DNA from: Adiantum capillus-veneris | Taxonomy: Eukaryota; Streptophyta; Polypodiopsida; Polypodiales; Pteridaceae | Length of the DNA: 64,000 nucleotides | Assembly (NCBI GenBank): GCA_014529385.2 | Contig: CM043963.1 | Coordinates: forward strand, 97,812,912 to 97,876,911 | Direction of reading: 5' to 3' | Shown: piece after piece, positions 59,606 to 64,000 of the stretch | Position numbering within the stretch: the stretch's first letter is position 1 | Layout: each line of letters opens with the position of its first letter | The notes under the pieces: generated by a model | Database searches by the model: none | Told to the model about the DNA's origin: nothing | The model's input: only the letters and a program-made list of their open reading frames with translations | Program-made: the position numbers and the translations under genes

Positions 59606-61289
59606 CAGCATGAGGAAACTGAATGATAAAGCCGACCCCCTAGAGGATGCCATTCAAAAGTGCAAAGAGGAAATGACGGAGACTATTACCAAGATGAACC
59701 GCAATCTATTGGGCACAATAAAAATGCTCGAAGGACGCGTCCTGATCCAAGAAAGCAAGATAAACGCACTGGAAGACCGAGTGATGACCCCCAAGATAAA
59801 CGCACTATAAGACAGTGACGACTCTTGAAGAAAAGGCCAACTCTTAAAGAGACGGGCATTTTTCTGGGGGATGATCTTACCCTCTCGCAGATCGCTCATA
59901 TGCAGGAAGTAATATCAGAGATTAGAGCGGCAAGGGGAAAAGGTAAGATTGCCTTTTACCAAGATGCAAGAGTGGTAATACTGGAGCGACGCTCCACATG
60001 ACGGTGTAAGACTTATGGGATCACACTCAAAGTGGCGGCCTGGAACTGTAATGGATCCATGCGTCTTGATGTGGGTGCTTTTGAGGATAGCTTTACTGGA
60101 AGAGACATCATCTTCTACTCTGAGACACACCAGGCCCCCGGGCAATCCATGCCTCACATCAGTGGATACAGATGGGAGACAGCTTACAGACAGGAGACAC
60201 GCTCAGAACACAGAGGATGGGGCTCGGGGGGAGTGGCAGTGTTATTTAGAGAGGATTTGCAGCCATTGATACATATAGCCCACAGGGATGAGCAAGCTAG
60301 GTACATGTGCCATGTGGCTGAGATTGAAAGCAGAGACAGGCAGATATCTCTACATTGCTATTTGCTACTTTCCCCCGAGTACATCGGTCTATGCATCACC
60401 CAGAGGACAGTCCCCCTTTTCTATTTTGGATGATGACATATGGGAGTTCTCTAGAGATGGTGACATTATCATTCTAGGGGACTTCAATGCTAGGACTGCC
60501 CATCACCAGACAGTGTTTTATGATACTTCAGAGGAGATGCTGAGAGACCTAGATGTTGTAGAGACGGGCTTGTCCAGACCATCACACGATGCGGAATATA
60601 CTGAGTATGGGCGACACCTGATAGACATGGGCATTGCACATGGACTGGCCATCTTGAATGGCCTACAGAGGTTTCCTGCTTCGGGAGGCTTCACATGCTT
60701 CCCACACAGACATGGAGCCAACACAGTGGACTATGTCATGGCACAACCGAGCCTCGTCTCTAATATCCAGGACCTCATGGTTGGACCCAGACCTGTTGGT
60801 GTGGCAATGGATCATGCTCTTGTGTCGCTGACCATCTCTTTTCAGTTTAGTGTAGCACACAGGCTATGGGCAGTAGTCCCTACTCGCTACACCTTCACGC
60901 GGGAGATGGACTCTGTTTACATAGATGGGATCTACAGACGCCTATGCACAGAGGAGCCAGGGCGACCTCTGGAGGAGCTTACCACTATACTGACACAGAC
61001 ACTACATGATGTAGCAGCAGAGGCATACCCACATACCCAGCCTAAGCAGAGACGTTGTTTGGGGAGCATGCCCCGGAACAGCTGGTATGATGAGGAATGC
61101 CGGGACACTAGAGCTAGACTTCAGAGGGAGGTGCTTTTGGGGGACATCACTCACATGCAGTCACAGATTGACTTCCGACGCCTAGTGCGGCGGAAGAAGA
61201 GGGCATTTTTGGCTCGCCTAGAGCAAGATCTATACCAGCTATTCTTGAGTCAAGACTCGCGTGAGGCGTGGAGGCTCTTTCATGAGCAC

Positions 61290-61290
<1 letters not shown>

Positions 61291-61324
<34 letters not shown>
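61291..61324. repeat. Poly-C tract in the EN-RT linker of Lf-e
   Basis: 34 C residues, at the homologous place to the 43-base tract in Lf-b. Confidence 0.95.
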
Positions 61325-61326
<2 letters not shown>

Positions 61327-63049
61327 TGCCATCACTTCTACAAAGGCTTGGGGCCAGTATGCATCATCTTTGTACACAGTTCCTGAGCAGCCCCCCCGAT
61401 CCATGCCCACACACATGTGTTTTTTTCACCGCTGAGATGGTGAGGAAGGCCATTGACAGGATGAGGACTGGGAGAGCATATGATCATGATGGCTTAGTGG
61501 CTGAGCATTTCATGCATGCCAGAGATTTACTAGCAGAGCTTCTAGCAGTTATGTTTAACCGTCCCATGTGTGAGGGCTTGCCTGATACTTGGAGCCTATC
61601 TACTATTGTACCTATCTTCAAGTCGGGAGATCCTATGGAGCCTGGGAACTATCGCACTATCATGATTGGACACACATTGGCACGGTTGTACGCATCTATT
61701 CTTGAGCAGCAGCTAAGTAGATGGGCAGAGAGGGAGGGGATACGCGCAACCGGGCGGGCACGTTTCAGGAGGGGTTTTTCAACTCTTCACCATATCTTGA
61801 CACTCAGAGCCATCATTGAGGGCAGATTGCGTGGGAGACGGATCTATTGCAGCTTTGTGGATTTCCGCAAAGCATTTGACACAGTGCCCACAGCTAGATT
61901 GATGCGCAGATTACAGCAGATGGGAGTACCCACAGAGCTCATTTGGGGGGTGATGGCATTATACAGGTAAGCAGTGGGGCATGTACACACCCCAGAGGGT
62001 CTATCCACACCGGTTTACTCCACTATTGGGGTGAAGCAGGGCTGCCCGCTCTCTCCTACTCTATTTGGTATGTATGTAGATGAGGTTTCTGACTACATTG
62101 AGAGAGATGGTGATAGAGGTGCACAGTTGGCAGGGACATGGATTCCACTATTGTTATATGCTGATGATATTGTTTTGATCTCTGACTCTCCGGAGGGGAT
62201 GCAACGTCACCTGGATGCTTTGCATAGGTTTGCCCAAGAAAGTGGTTTGTCCGTCAACCTTGGTAAAACCAAGGTCATGGTATTTAATACCACCCCACAG
62301 TGGATCAGGAGGTCAGCGCCCGCCTTCACATACCGCCAGGAGAAGGTGGAGTATACAGATCCTTACACTTACCTTGGAGTGGTTTTTAGTGGGCCAGCAT
62401 TTTCATTGAGGAGGGCAGCAGAGACTAGATTGACCAAAGCCCATGCAGCATTGGGTAGATTGGAAAGGATGTGTTCACAGGTCCAGTTTCAAGAGCCTCG
62501 GACGAAGCTCTGGCTCTTTGACACATTGGTGGCTTCTGCAGTGCTTTATGGAGCTGAGGTTTGGGGACCTTCACTGGACCATCATGGGAGGACAGGCCGC
62601 AATGATGGATGGGGTGACATGGAGAAGAATCTGGTCTCTATGATCTCGCGGCTCATTAGGGCCAAGGCTTCAGTACCACGTGCTATTATACGAGCAGAGC
62701 TGGCTGCCCCCCCACTAGTGGTTGAGGCGCTCACCAGATCTGTCTCCTTCATGCACCGCATATGGGAACTTCCCAGAGACAGATATGCACGCCTTGCACT
62801 TGAGTCCTAACAACAGTTAGCCATGCAGGGAGATATAGCATGCTGGTATGGGGAGATGACATCATGGTTTCAAGAGCATGGGTTCAGCATAGACAGATTG
62901 CCTCCTTCCAATACTCACTGGATGCGCCCTCTCTGACTCTTACAAAGTCCAAGATCACCAGGCTCATTCGCCAAGACTTGACTCAGCTAGACACCAAGAG
63001 GACATGGATACAGCCAGTACAGGAGCTGGGCACGAAGATGGCTTTCTAC

Positions 63050-63223
63050 CATAGTTACCAGGAACGGGAAACCGGAACGGGAACAGGGAATGGGAACGCG
63101 GAACAAAATGCCATTCCCTGTTACGGGTACTCACGTTTGAAACACGGAACGGGGATTCGGAACGAGAACTTGGAATGGGAACGGGGAACAGAGACCTGAA
63201 AACGGCCATTCCCTGTTACTATG
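63050..63223. mobile_element. hAT-like MITE in Lf-e
   Basis: A 174-bp segment is flanked by a perfect 8-bp duplication CTTTCTAC (63042-63049, 63224-63231). Its ends are inverted: CATAGTTACCAGGAACGGG on the left, ...CCATTCCCTGTTACTATG on the right. The body is made of GGAACGGGAA-type repeats in both directions. Taking it out restores the LINE phrase for KMAFYREHLL. It has no coding capacity. Confidence 0.9.
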
Positions 63224-63436
63224 CTTTCTACAGAGAGCATCTCCTCCAACTTACGGAGGATGGTTTTGTGATGAGGCCCAGATACATGTGCACCACCACA
63301 TCTTGATTCTGCTGGGATCGAGACTGGGAGATACAGCGGAGTACCAGCAGAGGCCAGGACATGCCCCCTGTGTGACATCGAGCCTGAGATAGAGTTGCAC
63401 TACACATGCCACTGCCCCGTCTACTACGAGATACGA

Positions 63437-63869
63437 TGTAAGGATTCTAGGTACTAATCCTTAATTAAGTACTTAAACTCATGATTAAGACTAAGAAACT
63501 TGAACTGTACTCGAGACAAGACTTAGTAGACTCTGTGTTTGATTCATTGAAATGTGTGATACAAGGGCTCCTTATATAGGAGACGAATAGACACAAATGA
63601 AAAGACACATCTCTTGGTGAAGAGACATGACTTTAGACGTAAAGACACGTCCTTTCGGCGAAAAGCTGCAACCATTGGGCGAAGAGTCGCACCCGTAGAG
63701 CGAAGGGGTGTGACCAGTCGTCGAAGGAGTGTGACTTTTGGCGAAGAGACACGTCCTTTGGGCGAAGGGGTGTGACCATCCAAGCGCAGGGGTCCTCCTT
63801 GGCATGGCACTTCGCGTATCTGCAACTAGGAGTAGATGTATTGCTGTTAACATAGTCACAATCGTGACA
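63437..63869 (-). mobile_element. 3' LTR of an LTR retrotransposon running off the right edge
   Basis: On the minus strand it begins TGTCACGATTGTGACTATG, right after a polypurine tract (TTTTAAATGGGAGGAAA, 63886-63870), and ends CTAGAATCCTTACA at 63437 inside LINE copy e (after GAGATACGA). The 433-bp LTR contains a TATA box and, in U3, tandem units with GGCGAAGAGACACGTCC (63600-63790). The target duplication should be TACGA, to be found outside the window. Confidence 0.85.
63571..63579 (-). promoter_or_regulatory. TATA box in the right-edge LTR
   Basis: Minus strand CTATATAAG, followed by the usual ACACATTTCAATGAATCAAA region of plant LTRs. Confidence 0.6.
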
Positions 63870-64000
63870 TTTCCTCCCATTTAAAATGAGAGCCCGTGTC
63901 AAATAAATGACTTCTGATGTTGATAGAACTCTGGAAAAGCATTGAATCTTCGAAAATCTTGAATCTTTGAGTTATCTGAAGTCTTTGTCTTGAACCTTTG
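63870..64000 (-). mobile_element. Polypurine tract and pol end of the right-edge element
   Basis: The minus strand has the polypurine tract (63886-63870) and upstream of it text ending in a DTGSHFK-like phrase, resembling the short tail many plant Ty3/gypsy pol genes have before the polypurine tract. Superfamily assignment is therefore probable, not proven. Confidence 0.5.

Larger units (their letters stand above)
59610..63436 (+). mobile_element. LINE family Lf, copy e (MITE inside, 3' end cut by an LTR element)
   Basis: ORF1 starts ATG 59610 (MRKLNDKADPLEDAIQKC, GRVLIQESKINALEDRV), but a deletion joins it at about 59825 to the ORF1 end (KKRPTLKETGIFLGDD-like, VVILERRST to 60001). ORF2 starts near 60032 (MAAWNCNGSMRLDVGAFED). 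Endonuclease follows with a shift at 60300, then GDFNAR, a 34-C run at 61291-61324, and RT with FVDFRKAFD, KQGCPLSPTLF and LLYADDIVLIS (about 62154). A stop at 61969 (ALYR-stop) and 62808 break it. A MITE interrupts at 63050-63223; the finger CPLCDIEPEIELHYTCHC follows near 63365, and the text ends at 63436 where an LTR begins. Confidence 0.9.

Overview
This window is nuclear DNA of a land plant with a large, repeat-rich genome. Evidence: spliced genes with GT-AG introns, decayed plant-type PPR coding sequence of the '...MYAKCG...' kind, Ty1/copia and Ty3/gypsy elements, two kinds of LINE, hAT-like non-autonomous elements, and many (GA)n/(CT)n and poly-G/C tracts. The style of the PPR relics (GLSPDAIT, IAGYAQQEQGQKAL) recalls fern or lycophyte genomes, but the lineage is inference. 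No bacterial, organellar or CRISPR features were seen.

Layout. 0-3 kb: the last four exons of an Obg-family GTPase gene (+), with an LTR fragment in the intron before them. 4.5-8.4 kb: two different copia remnants head to head. 9.25-11 kb: an unidentified spliced gene or gene relic (-). 11.9-17.3 kb: a decayed PPR array (-) with a ~0.45-0.5 kb higher-order repeat. 19.5-22.2 kb: copia remnants. 22.2-25.9 kb: a Ty3/gypsy pol remnant split exactly by a 2.4 kb non-autonomous LTR element with a 5-bp target duplication. 26-30.4 kb: gene-poor. 30.4-35.4 kb: LINE 3' piece, L1-like RT piece, Ty3/gypsy gag with its LTR, another LTR. 36.7-40.6 kb: Ty3/gypsy chromovirus-like pol and 3' LTR. 41.2-63.4 kb: a cluster of one LINE family, called here Lf. 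Together with a fragment at 30.4 kb there are five copies: Lf-a to Lf-e.

The Lf LINE cluster is the most striking part. Lf has an ORF1 with a coiled coil, an ORF2 with APE-type endonuclease, reverse transcriptase and a C-terminal CCHC finger, a (CATTT)n tail rather than poly(A), and ends that abut (CT)n microsatellites. Lf-d (53.8-58.6 kb) is nearly intact. The other copies record later insertions with readable target duplications: a solo LTR (CTATC) in Lf-b, a 741-bp hAT-like element (GTCCAAGG) in Lf-c, a 174-bp hAT-like MITE (CTTTCTAC) in Lf-e, and an LTR retrotransposon that cuts the end of Lf-e and runs off the window. Host DNA survives between the LINEs as a PIG-A exon (-, 53.6 kb) and a plastid-type ribosomal protein bL9 exon with two indels (+, 58.6 kb).

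Most coding capacity is broken mobile-element sequence. Genes that may still work are the Obg-like GTPase, the PIG-A gene whose exon is seen, possibly the bL9 gene if its indels are sequence errors, and the unidentified spliced gene.
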